From: CAUZIZ01 sp965218775
GTDB taxonomy: Bacteria; Acidobacteriota; UBA6911; RPQK01; JAJDTT01
DNA: 64,000 nt
Direction: 5' to 3'
Assembly: GCA_965218775.1 (NCBI GenBank)
Contig: CBDCLS010000004.1
Span: forward strand, 620,001 to 684,000
The notes under the pieces were generated by a model. The model was given only the letters and a program-made list of their open reading frames with translations, made no database searches and was not told the DNA's origin. A program made the translations under genes and the position numbers. Below, piece after piece: positions 1-8,171 of this stretch. Each line of letters starts with the position of its first letter. Position 1 is the first letter of the stretch.

Positions 1-1245
1 GTCTGGTACGCGACGGACGAAGGCTACCCTCCGGAGCGTCGGGCAATCCTCTCGGTCGAGGACCCCGAGTTGGGAGCGGTCACCGCGGACCTGAATCGCG
101 ACGGTTACCTGGACCTGGTGATTGGGGCGGCAGAGAGGGATTCGCAAGACCGTGTGGGTTACGTGATTCTCTACGGTGGGGCCAACGGTTTTTCTCCCGG
201 AAGACGAGAAGTCATTCCTATCGGCAGCCACGGATTTCCCCCGATCATCGCGGACTTCAACCGGGACGGCCTTCTGGATCTGGTGGGAGGGTCGATAGGT
301 AACGGAGTGCATCTGGTCTACGGATCTCCAGAGGGGTTTCACAAGAACCACCAGCAGTTGGTCCATGAGGGCCGGATTACCTACCTCGAGGCCGCTGACT
401 TCGACGCCGACGGCTGGTTGGATCTGGTGGTTCCGGTCAGCGACTTTCCTCGGAACAAGGAGGGGGAGCTGCGAATCTACTACGGGTCGGCGGAGGGCTT
501 GCTGCAGAGAGCGGGTGAGGGGCTCCGCCACATGACGGCTCTGGATCCCAGCGTGGCCGACTTCAACCAGGATGGCTTCCTCGACCTTTTCGTTCCCAAC
601 TACTCGGGCAACTACAAGAGGAGTATCCCCTGCTTCCTCTACTGGGGGAGCTCCAGCGGATTCGACTGGGAGCGGCGCCTGGACCTGCATGGGGACTCAG
701 GTACCTCTTCCCTGACGGCCGACTTCGACGGCGACGGTTGGATCGACATCTTTCTGCTCAACCACAAGCGGGACGGAAGCCGAGACCAGCCCGGCGACCC
801 GATCCATCACACGACACCGTCCTTTCTGTATTGGAACGGCCCTCAGGGCTTCTCGGAGGAGACTCGCAGCAGCCTTCCCACCGTGGGGCCTCATGGCCAG
901 ATGATCCGGGACCCGGGCAACATCTATACGCGTGAACTGTTCGAGGTCTATCTGTCTCCGCCACATCGTGTCCAGGGTGGGGGCCTTCTCCAGTCGATCG
1001 AGTGGGCGGCGCAAACGCCACTCGGAACCACTGTTTCGTTCCAGATTCGAACAGCGAGTGAGGCAAAAGCCCTGGAGAAGGCGGCCTGGATCGGTCCCGC
1101 TGGCTCCCAGAGCTGGTTCACCGAGCCGGGTTCGGTTGGCCCAATCGAGAACCCTGGCTCGTGGATTCAGTACCGGGCCAGGTTGGCCACACCCAATGGG
1201 GGAGCCAGTCCCATCCTGACCCGGGTCGAGCTCACGTTTGAGTAA
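1..1245 (+). CDS. FG-GAP/VCBS repeat secreted protein, 5' end outside window
   Basis: The reading frame is open from base 1, so the N-terminus and any signal peptide lie upstream. Five calcium-binding-like repeats of the form ADxNxDGxxDL (for example ADLNRDGYLDLV, ADFNQDGFLDLF, ADFDGDGWIDIF) mark blades of an integrin-alpha-like beta-propeller. The last 100 or so residues form a separate beta-rich domain ending in VELTFE. Such proteins are exported and thought to bind ligands or carbohydrate; no catalytic residues are visible. It is followed by a short spacer and the IS91 remnant on the other strand. The family call is firm; the biological role is unknown. Confidence 0.85.
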   Translation, partial: VWYATDEGYPPERRAILSVEDPELGAVTADLNRDGYLDLVIGAAERDSQDRVGYVILYGGANGFSPGRREVIPIGSHGFPPIIADFNRDGLLDLVGGSIGNGVHLVYGSPEGFHKNHQQLVHEGRITYLEAADFDADGWLDLVVPVSDFPRNKEGELRIYYGSAEGLLQRAGEGLRHMTALDPSVADFNQDGFLDLFVPNYSGNYKRSIPCFLYWGSSSGFDWERRLDLHGDSGTSSLTADFDGDGWIDIFLLNHKRDGSRDQPGDPIHHTTPSFLYWNGPQGFSEETRSSLPTVGPHGQMIRDPGNIYTRELFEVYLSPPHRVQGGGLLQSIEWAAQTPLGTTVSFQIRTASEAKALEKAAWIGPAGSQSWFTEPGSVGPIENPGSWIQYRARLATPNGGASPILTRVELTFE

Positions 1246-1487
1246 TTCGCATTGAAAGAGTGAGGTGAATGGTGAAGAGACTGCCTCTTGGCCCCCTTTA
1301 CTAATTAATACCATTTGGTTCTTGGTTCGATTCTAGGACAAGGGTGGAATCAGGCCAAAGGAGGTTGAAATGAGGTGGGTTGGGGGAGGAATGAGGAGCC
1401 AGGGGTCGAGATCTGGCAAAGTGGGAACGACAAGAAGGGAGAAACGCGGACCGGGGCCAGAAGACAGATACAGGGATATTGGCTGGC

Positions 1488-1513
1488 GACTGAAGAGCTC
1501 GAGCTCTTCAGTC
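1488..1513. repeat. 26-bp perfect palindrome beside the IS91 remnant
   Basis: The half-site GACTGAAGAGCTC is followed immediately by its exact reverse complement, with no loop. It lies about 60 bp beyond the point where similarity to IS91 transposases stops, so it may be a recombination scar or part of an element end. Confidence 0.7.
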
Positions 1514-1575
1514 GGGCCCATCCGGGACCTCGTCCCAGAAGAGCGCGTCACTGGAGGCTCGGGTGGCCTGAGCCT

Positions 1576-2373
1576 GCTGGAGTCCAGGGCATCCAGGGTA
1601 CGGTGGATACCCTTGGCAGTGCGGTATTCGACCCGACCTTGCTGGGGATCGTACTGCAGTCGACTGGCGGCGAAACTGGGACGGAGGATGTAGGCGGCCA
1701 GACGCTCCAAGGCGGGACGGTCCTCGCCGTCGATGGGCCGGCCGCGATAGACACTGAAGCCGCTCGGGTGCCAGGCGCGTAGCTTATCCGCAAAGTCGCG
1801 GCTGAGGCGGCGCTGGCTCACCATCATCTCCAGGACCTGATGCTGAAACAGACGCGTGAGGACCTCGGAATCCCCCCCGCCCATCGAGTCCGAATCCCCG
1901 TCGGCTCTCCAAGCCGTATCGCTGGTGAGCATATGGAGGTGTTCGTGAGGGTCGAGGGTATCCCCGTAGGTCTGAATGGCGACCACCGCCCCCGGGACGA
2001 ACCCTTCCCCGAGCGTCGCCTCGGCGTATTGGCGCAGGCTGCTCCAGGCACAGCGGCTGAGGCGACCCAGGAGCTGGCGATCTTTGCGAAAGGCTGGGCG
2101 CAAGACCCGGGGGATGGTCCAGACATACTGGCGATGATTGACCGCTTCCAGGACTTCCTCGGTGGCCCATTCGACAAAGGCGGCCACCCGCTTCGCTTGG
2201 CAGGAAGGGCAGAAATACCTGGTTTTGCATGAGAACGCCAGGAGCGCCTGGTGGGAGCAGCGGCCGCATTTCAGACGGGCAAAACCATGACGGAAGATCC
2301 CACACTCCAAGAAGCGGTCGACGGTCTTTTCGGATTTCTCGGAACTAATCTTCCATATATCGACCCAGCGCAG
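1576..2373 (-). pseudogene. IS91-family transposase remnant, truncated at both ends
   Basis: Encodes the central part of an HUH-type rolling-circle transposase (Y2_Tnp). Visible are the zinc-binding CGRCSH...CPSCQAKR region, the HUH-like motif HEHLHML, and the region ending HRTLDALD that normally leads into the C-terminal domain. The open frame runs on to 1333, but residues after LDALDS do not look like the family. Upstream of the TTG at 2310 the frame continues through SEKTVDRFL to about 2373, where the usual N-terminal 50 or so residues are missing. The element abuts, and has probably cut, the sialidase-like gene to its right. Not expected to be active. Confidence 0.8.
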
Positions 2374-2388
2374 GCATATTCAGGTGTC

Positions 2389-3114
2389 CTACTGGGCCGG
2401 CTGGCGAGCGCTGCGAGTGAAGCGATGGCCCTGGTCCTGAATCTGATAGACCGCCTTGGCCGATACCTGGACGTTCTGGTTGTAGAGGACCCAGAGTCTC
2501 CCCTCAGCACCGAGGACCAGATCGCCGAGACGAGCCTGCTCCCCTCCGTCGATCCTCTCTGCACCGGCAGTTCTGTCATCGGCCTTCGTCCACCGCTGTC
2601 GCTGCCGGAACGCTGCCGAGGGCTCCCTTCCTCCGACATGGCAGCGACTGTACCAGATGCCTTGGGGATCGGAGCTCTGCCAGACCAGGTGGAGGACGTC
2701 CTGCTGGTCGATCACCAGACTGGCGCCACGGGTCTCCTGAAACATCCCCGCTAGAACCGCCTGAGGCGACGCACCGACGATAACGACGGCGGAATGGAAG
2801 TCGCCGGCAAACTCGGGTGCGGGGTCCCGGGAGGCTGTCAGAACGATCGAGGCATGGCCGTTGGGGGCCGCGTCATGGCCGAGCACCCATATTCCGTCCG
2901 AATTCCTGGCAATCTGTCTCCCGTTGGTACGCGGAAAGGGTGGCACTCCATTGCTGCTGCCGACCTCGAGCGTGAGGGTTGCAGCGGCATCGGGGATCGA
3001 GAGCAGCCAGGCAAGGACAACCAGCCAAACCGCCGAAACGCTCAGGCGGGCAGCCCGTTGACAGCAAGAACCACCCGCCCAATGCCAGGACCACAAGGCG
3101 TTCAATCCATTCAT
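2389..3114 (-). pseudogene. sialidase/BNR-like secreted protein, C-terminus lost
   Basis: The start at 3114 gives MNGLNALW, a hydrophobic export segment (LSVSAVWLVVLAWLLS) and then a beta-propeller-like protein with the blade phrases DQQDVLHLVWQSSD and GAEGRLWVLYNQN. It stops after about 241 residues, well short of a full six-blade sialidase-like protein, right next to the IS91 remnant. It lies 20 nt after the NHL gene on the same strand, so the two were probably one operon. The truncation by IS91 is inferred from position. Substrate unknown. Confidence 0.65.
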
Positions 3115-3134
3115 CGTGGGTTGTGCTTGGCGAA

Positions 3135-4085
3135 TCAGCGCCCGGTCACGATCTGGTACTTGCTTGGGCGACTGGCGCCTACTTCGGCGACGTACAGGTT
3201 GCCACGAGAGTCCAGGCAAAGGCCATGAGGATAGCCGAAGACGTCCTTCCCTCCCCAGGAGTCCTTCACTCGCCCCTTCAGATCGATTTCCAGGACGAGG
3301 TTGTCCAGTCCCGCTCCTCCGTAGAGGATTCCTTCTTCGGTGATGAACAAACCGTCCACTGAGTGGAGCCCTGGCCATTCCTGCTTGAACCTGCCTTCCG
3401 AATCGAAGACCTGGATTCGGTCGTTGCTGCGGTCGGCCACGTAGACGTTCTCGTCCTTGTCCAGGGCGAGGGCGTGCGGAGTATGCAGCTCACCCCGGTC
3501 GCTGCCCTTTTTGCCCCAGGCGAGCAGGTACTTGCCCTGGGGAGAGAACTTGACGACGCGGGAGTTTCCGTATCCATCTGAAACGTAGATGTGTCCCGAC
3601 GGGGCTACGACCGCATGGGTCGGCTGACTGAAGGTCTCAGGGGTCTCGCCACTCTGGTCCGGGGTTCCCAGCGTGAGCAGGAGTTTACCCTCGGGGCTGA
3701 ACTTCATCACCAGGTGCCGTCCCACGTCGGTCACCCACAGGTTGTCCCAGGGGTCGACGTGCAGTCCGTGCACCCAGGGACGACGCTCCATCGGTGTCGG
3801 AGGATCGGTCCGTAGGTCGTAGTAGACGGAGCGCAAGATGTCCTTCTCTCCCACGGTCCCCAGGAACTTGCCGGCAGCATCGAAAAGGATTATGGGGTGG
3901 GTATCCCGGTGCCCCACGTAGACCCGTCCTCTGGAGTCGGCGGCAACTCCGGATACCTTCGACAGCTTCCATCCCTCGGGCAGCTGGGGCCAGCCCTCAA
4001 CCCGGGACCAGGTGGCGTCTCCGGCAAAGGACGCTGCATTCAGAAAAATGGAGAGAATAGTGGCTTGGAAGAGATGCTTCATCAT
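3135..4085 (-). CDS. secreted NHL-repeat six-bladed beta-propeller protein
   Basis: The start at 4085 (MMKHLFQATILSIFLN) gives a clean signal peptide; an upstream ATG at 4112 would add nine residues. Six NHL-type blades are readable, for example GVAADSRGRVYVGH, PHALALDKDENVYVADRS and HGLCLDSRGNLYVAEV. The overall form resembles peptidyl-alpha-hydroxyglycine lyase-like/NHL proteins, but no function can be assigned. The gene precedes the truncated sialidase-like gene by 20 nt. About 316 aa and apparently intact. Confidence 0.85.
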   Translation of the reverse strand: MMKHLFQATILSIFLNAASFAGDATWSRVEGWPQLPEGWKLSKVSGVAADSRGRVYVGHRDTHPIILFDAAGKFLGTVGEKDILRSVYYDLRTDPPTPMERRPWVHGLHVDPWDNLWVTDVGRHLVMKFSPEGKLLLTLGTPDQSGETPETFSQPTHAVVAPSGHIYVSDGYGNSRVVKFSPQGKYLLAWGKKGSDRGELHTPHALALDKDENVYVADRSNDRIQVFDSEGRFKQEWPGLHSVDGLFITEEGILYGGAGLDNLVLEIDLKGRVKDSWGGKDVFGYPHGLCLDSRGNLYVAEVGASRPSKYQIVTGR

Positions 4086-4192
4086 CGATGCGAAGATTTG
4101 TCTCCCAATCATACATCACGTCCAACCCGGAATGCACTGCAGCGGTGCTGTCAAGTTGTCAAGGTGTCCAGGAGCTGGACATTCCCCATTTT

Positions 4193-5452
4193 TCAGAGGC
4201 CCAGAGGAAGCAGGGACAGCTGACGGGAGCTGGGATCGGGTCGAGCCCCGCCAATCCCGCTGTGGCGGCCGAATAGGAGCTGCTTGATGCCATCGGCTAT
4301 GGCATAGAAGCGGAACTCCGGGATGCCGTAGATCCGTTTGGCTGCCTGCTCGATGTGTTGGACCAGAAGGGCCAGCTTGGCCCTTTTACCCAGATAGACA
4401 CAGGCGAAGAAGGCGGCGATCATGACCAAGGCGGCCATATTGCGCAGGCGCTCATACTTGAGCAAACGGATGTCTTCCAACTCGTAGCTCTGCTTGATAA
4501 ATCGGATCGTTTCCTCGACACGCCAGCGGCTCAGATAGCTCTCGACCACCCGCCACTGGCTCTTGCGCGAGCGTTTGACCGTCTGGTTCGTCAGAAGCAT
4601 CAGGGGACGGGGGCCAAAGCCATCCACCACCACCAGGTACAGCGATTGGTCGAAACCGGGCAAACGCACCCCTCGGGCCCCAAACTCCAACCGGTAGACC
4701 TTCTCCCCCGCACTCGTCTCCTTGATCACGACTTCCCGGTAGCGGCGCCGACAACCACGCGCCCACTCCTCGGCGCTCTTCTTGCTGCGCCCTGAGATCA
4801 GGTGACGATCCCCCCGCTGGCACACCAGGAACGGGTGTCCCCGCTTCAGCAGGACTTCGAGGATCTCCTCCCGATCCCCTCCCCGGTCCATCACCCAGAT
4901 CCCTCGCCCTTGGGTGGCTTTGGAGACTCGCCCAATCGCCTTGAGGATCTCGTCGTTTTCGCTCACAAAGTCCGGCGCTTTCTGCGAGTACAGCTCCTGG
5001 TACAACGGCAGCACCTCGGCACTCCCCCGCCTCGCTCCGACCACCTCACAGCACCAGTATCCATCTCGGATCTCCCCTCGGGAGCCGTCCCGGACCCGCG
5101 CCAGGTATTGCATCTTCCGGGCATATGGCTTACTCACATCCGTGGGGTCCACAATCAACAGCGTCTCCTTCTCCACCCGCCAGGCCGCCAACTCCAGCAG
5201 ATTCTTTCCCACCGCTCCTCTCAATCCCTGACGGTTGAGTTGGCGGCTCAGCCGCTCGATGACTTTCTTCAGAGCGATCTCCTCCTCCAGTGCTCGCGCA
5301 ATCTCGCTGAGCCGGACCGACGCCCGACACTGCATCCCGTAGAGCACCTCCCGGATCAAACGAGCGGCGGTCTTCGGTAATCCTTCAGAGACCTTCCCCG
5401 AAAATTCTCTCAGCTGCTCTCGAATCTTCCACGCTACTTTGGCATCATGCAT
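4193..5452 (-). CDS. IS4-family transposase
   Basis: A 419-aa DDE transposase. The first Asp lies in LIVDPTDVSKP, the second in WVMDRGGDREEI, and the Glu falls in a textbook IS4 Y-(2)-R-(3)-E-(6)-K signature, YLSRWRVEETIRFIK. The frame is intact from MHDAKVAW to LSLLPLGL. I could not define terminal inverted repeats or a target duplication with confidence, so element limits are not given. It differs clearly from the two other IS4-type transposases in this window. It sits upstream of the NHL gene. Confidence 0.85.
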   Translation of the reverse strand: MHDAKVAWKIREQLREFSGKVSEGLPKTAARLIREVLYGMQCRASVRLSEIARALEEEIALKKVIERLSRQLNRQGLRGAVGKNLLELAAWRVEKETLLIVDPTDVSKPYARKMQYLARVRDGSRGEIRDGYWCCEVVGARRGSAEVLPLYQELYSQKAPDFVSENDEILKAIGRVSKATQGRGIWVMDRGGDREEILEVLLKRGHPFLVCQRGDRHLISGRSKKSAEEWARGCRRRYREVVIKETSAGEKVYRLEFGARGVRLPGFDQSLYLVVVDGFGPRPLMLLTNQTVKRSRKSQWRVVESYLSRWRVEETIRFIKQSYELEDIRLLKYERLRNMAALVMIAAFFACVYLGKRAKLALLVQHIEQAAKRIYGIPEFRFYAIADGIKQLLFGRHSGIGGARPDPSSRQLSLLPLGL

Positions 5453-5691
5453 CTGGGTCCCTCCGCTTAATTGGTTGTTAGGTTTGGAGTTCCGCCAACC
5501 AGTCTAAGCGCTAGGGACCCACACTTTTGGGGGTCGACAGTTCCCCCATTTTCTCCCAATTTCAACCCATCCCACTTCCCTTATCGCCCTACTCTCTTGT
5601 TCTCAACTACTTGAGAGAATTCACCCTCAATTTTTGGGGAATGTCCTGGTCCAGGAGTCCGAGACGAAATACGACCCAGTGCAAGGCCTCC

Positions 5692-5985
5692 TCATTGGGT
5701 ACAAGTCACCTCACTCCAGTCAGCGAAAGACCGGTCGCGAAGCAGGCGATGATGAATAGCCTTGAGAAGGTGTCTGCCAACGCGGAACAAATTCTGGACT
5801 TGACCGTGGACAGCCAAGAATCGTTGGGTCTGCTCGATTGATTTAAACTGGCGCATCTGCCTCTCTTGCTCGCGAGTATGCTGATGGGAGACTTCAGCCC
5901 GGTTGTTTTCGCACTGGCCGGTCCGATGCTCAACCGATGGAAAGATCTCGCGATGAGCTGAGCCCAGAGCCACCTTGCCGATGCG
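5692..5985 (-). pseudogene. IS6-family transposase, C-terminal remnant
   Basis: Only the end of an IS6/IS240-type DDE transposase remains: AHREIFPSVEHR, then ENNRAEVSHQHTREQERQM with the conserved catalytic Glu, then QFKSIEQTQRFLAVHGQVQN and a normal C-terminus. The two catalytic Asp residues are gone. Residues encoded to the right of about 5985 belong to the S1/P1 nuclease remnant on the other strand. A complementary N-terminal piece of an IS6 transposase lies at 15432 on the + strand. Confidence 0.75.
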
Positions 5986-6246
5986 GGTCTGCTGGGCCTT
6001 GCTGATCGTGCAGCTAACTTCCCTGCGGTAGAACACTGGCTCCGAGAGAGCCAGGTTCTGGCAGCGGAACACGGCTACCCAACACCCGTGCTAAATGCCG
6101 TTTCGGACTCGGGTCCAGGTTCGTCAAGTGAGGACGTCGAGATCCCGATTCCGTCTGACTATGTCAATACGGTCAAGGTCATCTCGCCTCAGAGGATTGT
6201 TGAGGCTGGAGCTCGCCTGGCCGCCATGTTGGACCGGCCCTTCTGA
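5962..6246 (+). pseudogene. S1/P1 nuclease, C-terminal remnant
   Basis: A + strand frame without start codon, open from just after a TGA at 5959 to a TGA at 6244. It reads AVEHWLRESQVLAAEHGYP, then YVNTVKVISPQRIVEAGARL and AAMLDRPF. This resembles the last helices of zinc-dependent S1/P1 nucleases (W-x-E-S-x-x-L-A and a final AGxRLA motif). Zinc ligands would lie in the missing part. The 5' part appears to have been replaced by the IS6 remnant. Family call from memory of the motif; moderate confidence. Confidence 0.5.
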
Positions 6247-6691
6247 GAGTCGTCCGGGAGTTCGTGCGGAGGCAGTGAGGGCTCATACATACTGCCCTCT
6301 CTCTGGCGTCCAGCAATACTTTCCAAACTGGAGAGTCGATCAGTGTTTGATATCCCCTTTTGAAGAATTACTTATCTTTGCCTCGATCGATTGAACTATG
6401 CCCTGAAAGCAGGGCAGATAGGGAGAGAAAGACACGCACATAGGACGTGTAGGCGTCGGACCCACTCAAGATCGTCAGGTGCCTGGCCGTGGACGACGTA
6501 GCGTTCGCTTGGCAATGCGAATAATTCTTAGGTCAACTCTTAGATCACCCGCGGCGTGACTTTCTTCTCGGGGGGGGCCTCCGGGCGGTCTTTAGCCAGA
6601 CGAATTTCGTTGTGCCCCTCTTCATCCAGGCGACCTATGTGGGTTTCTCAGCACAAGTTGGGTGAAAGTACAGACCCATTAGGAAGCGCGT
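6247..6691. other. gene-poor stretch with one unidentified C-terminal fragment
   Basis: No intact gene is visible. On the minus strand, from about 6650 down to a TAA at 6540-6542, a protein-like frame reads HIGRLDEEGHNEIRLAKDRP followed by a Pro/Lys-rich end. It could be the tail of a lost gene, but I do not recognise the family. The rest shows no coding signal. Confidence 0.3.
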
Positions 6692-6838
6692 TGGAATGAT
6701 ATCTGGACTTGTGGAATGGGATTCCACCCGCCCAACTCCCCCATCCGCGGCGACGGTGTCCCCTTGGTGGACATCTCGCTGCACAAGCAGTTCGCCCTGG
6801 GTGAGGAGAAGACCCTCGATTTCCGGGGGACTTTCTAG
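6692..6838 (+). pseudogene. TonB-dependent receptor (Oar-like), C-terminal fragment
   Basis: The frame contains IRGDGVPLVDISLHKQFAL and GEEKTLDFRGTF before a TAG at 6836. The pattern V-D-(I/L)-S-L-x-K-x-F-x-L-x-E-x-x-x-L-x-F-R is the near-terminal strand region of Oar/carboxypeptidase-regulatory TonB receptors, normally followed by another ten to fifty residues. Nothing recognisable of the receptor lies upstream, so this is a stranded relic. Confidence 0.5.
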
Positions 6839-6920
6839 ATCTTTGGATCTGGAAGGGCAATCTCAGGGGGATGGCGTATATATTATCCCTGCCATGTTGT
6901 GCCTGGAACTTACCCGAGGG

Positions 6921-7970
6921 CTACTTCTCCTCCTCCGGCTTTTGGCCGATGCGCCACACTTCATACTGGCGATGCTTTTGTTTCGACTTGCCGTATGCGA
7001 ATCCCGAGCGATCGGCAAAGGCCCGGGCCACGGTCGCGGCTTTTTCTGCATCGTAGTTTCCTGAGTGAGCGTGCAGCAGGTAACGGAGAGTCAGGGGCTT
7101 GTTTTTAGTGAGCGTGAGGCCCTCCTGCATGCAGAACGAAGCTCCCATCCAGCCGTCGGAACGCACATGCCAACGGGTCGGGTAGCGTGGGTTGTTCGGA
7201 TGGTCAAAGTAAGTGATACCCTCGTTCCCGGTCGTGCGTCCCGAGCCGGTTCCGACCACCACCGGACCGGAGTAGTCCATCCATTTGGCCGGCTTGCCGA
7301 AGATCGCTTCCTCGCCGACAGCGCCTTCGCTGCTGGTGAGCTGGCCGCCCCCGAAATAATGCGAGAGTGTCTTGGAAACACGTACAGCGAGAAAGCCAAA
7401 GTTCGTTTTACCAAGTTCCACCGTGTCCAAGTTGGCGGGGGGACGCATCGTTATCTGGATCTCCAACAGGTGCTCCCCTCCGTCGAAAGGACGCAAAGCG
7501 GCCACGATGTCCTGTTCCATCACTTCCTTGCCCTGGGGGTCGTACCAGCCGGTGACCGAGGCCATGATGGCTTCGTCGTTGCCGTCGCGATACCGAACCC
7601 AGAATTTCTGGCGGATCCTGCTCCCGGTATTGTCGGACCAGAAATCGATCCCGTTGACGTCATGATGCGCGAACCAGACGGAGCGGTGATGGTCATGGTC
7701 CGGCGCGCCTGGATGGCCCATGCGAGTCAGCGACGTTCCGGACGGGCCTTTGAACGGATAGAAAAAGGGGCGTGGGTATTCTTTGCCGTACTGCCACCGG
7801 GTCTTTTCGGCACCGTCAATCTGAAAGGACACCTGGTGCCCCGGAAGCGGCAGCAATTCACAGCGATCCAGCTGGAACGGAGGTTTTGTGTCCTGACCAC
7901 TCACCGACAGAACCAGAACGGCGACAAAGGCCATCACGGAGACTGTAGCGGCGATCTGTCGCAATCTCAT
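6921..7970 (-). CDS. PmoA family protein (DUF6807)
   Basis: A 349-aa protein with a signal peptide (MRLRQIAATVSVMAFVAVLV). It matches the family annotated as methane oxygenase PmoA, now DUF6807: the core contains TSLTRMGHPGAPDHDHHRSV, FWSDNTGSRIRQKFWVRYRD and PTRWHVRSDGWMGASFCMQE. Despite the old name these proteins are not subunits of methane monooxygenase; they are commonly found in carbohydrate-use loci of Planctomycetes, Bacteroidetes and Acidobacteria. Clusters of His and Asp suggest metal or sugar binding. The frame looks intact. It has no same-strand partner; IS1380 copy A lies upstream. Confidence 0.85.
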   Translation of the reverse strand: MRLRQIAATVSVMAFVAVLVLSVSGQDTKPPFQLDRCELLPLPGHQVSFQIDGAEKTRWQYGKEYPRPFFYPFKGPSGTSLTRMGHPGAPDHDHHRSVWFAHHDVNGIDFWSDNTGSRIRQKFWVRYRDGNDEAIMASVTGWYDPQGKEVMEQDIVAALRPFDGGEHLLEIQITMRPPANLDTVELGKTNFGFLAVRVSKTLSHYFGGGQLTSSEGAVGEEAIFGKPAKWMDYSGPVVVGTGSGRTTGNEGITYFDHPNNPRYPTRWHVRSDGWMGASFCMQEGLTLTKNKPLTLRYLLHAHSGNYDAEKAATVARAFADRSGFAYGKSKQKHRQYEVWRIGQKPEEEK

Positions 7971-8171
7971 GGCACCAGCAAAACGATTTCTTCTTGGGCC
8001 TTCAACATTAGAACCCTAACCTCGGCATTTAACAACCGTGGAGCGTATCTAAAGAGTATCCCTCATAAGCAATGGCCGCCAAATTCGATGCTACGACTAC
8101 GTAATGAAGTGCTTCATCTCGAACCTCCTCCGTTCCACCTGCTGCCAGAACCACGGCGTGTGCCCGGTTAA

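Noticed and set aside
697..1314. 205-codon frame antisense to the FG-GAP gene
   Set aside because: Shadow of the Asp/Gly-rich repeat gene; no features of its own.
4193..5560. Full IS4 element limits for the first IS4 transposase
   Set aside because: I looked for inverted repeats and a 9-12 bp duplication but could not match the two sides convincingly.
7065..8171. 368-codon + strand frame over the PmoA-family gene
   Set aside because: Shadow; also runs into the IS1380 boundary by chance.
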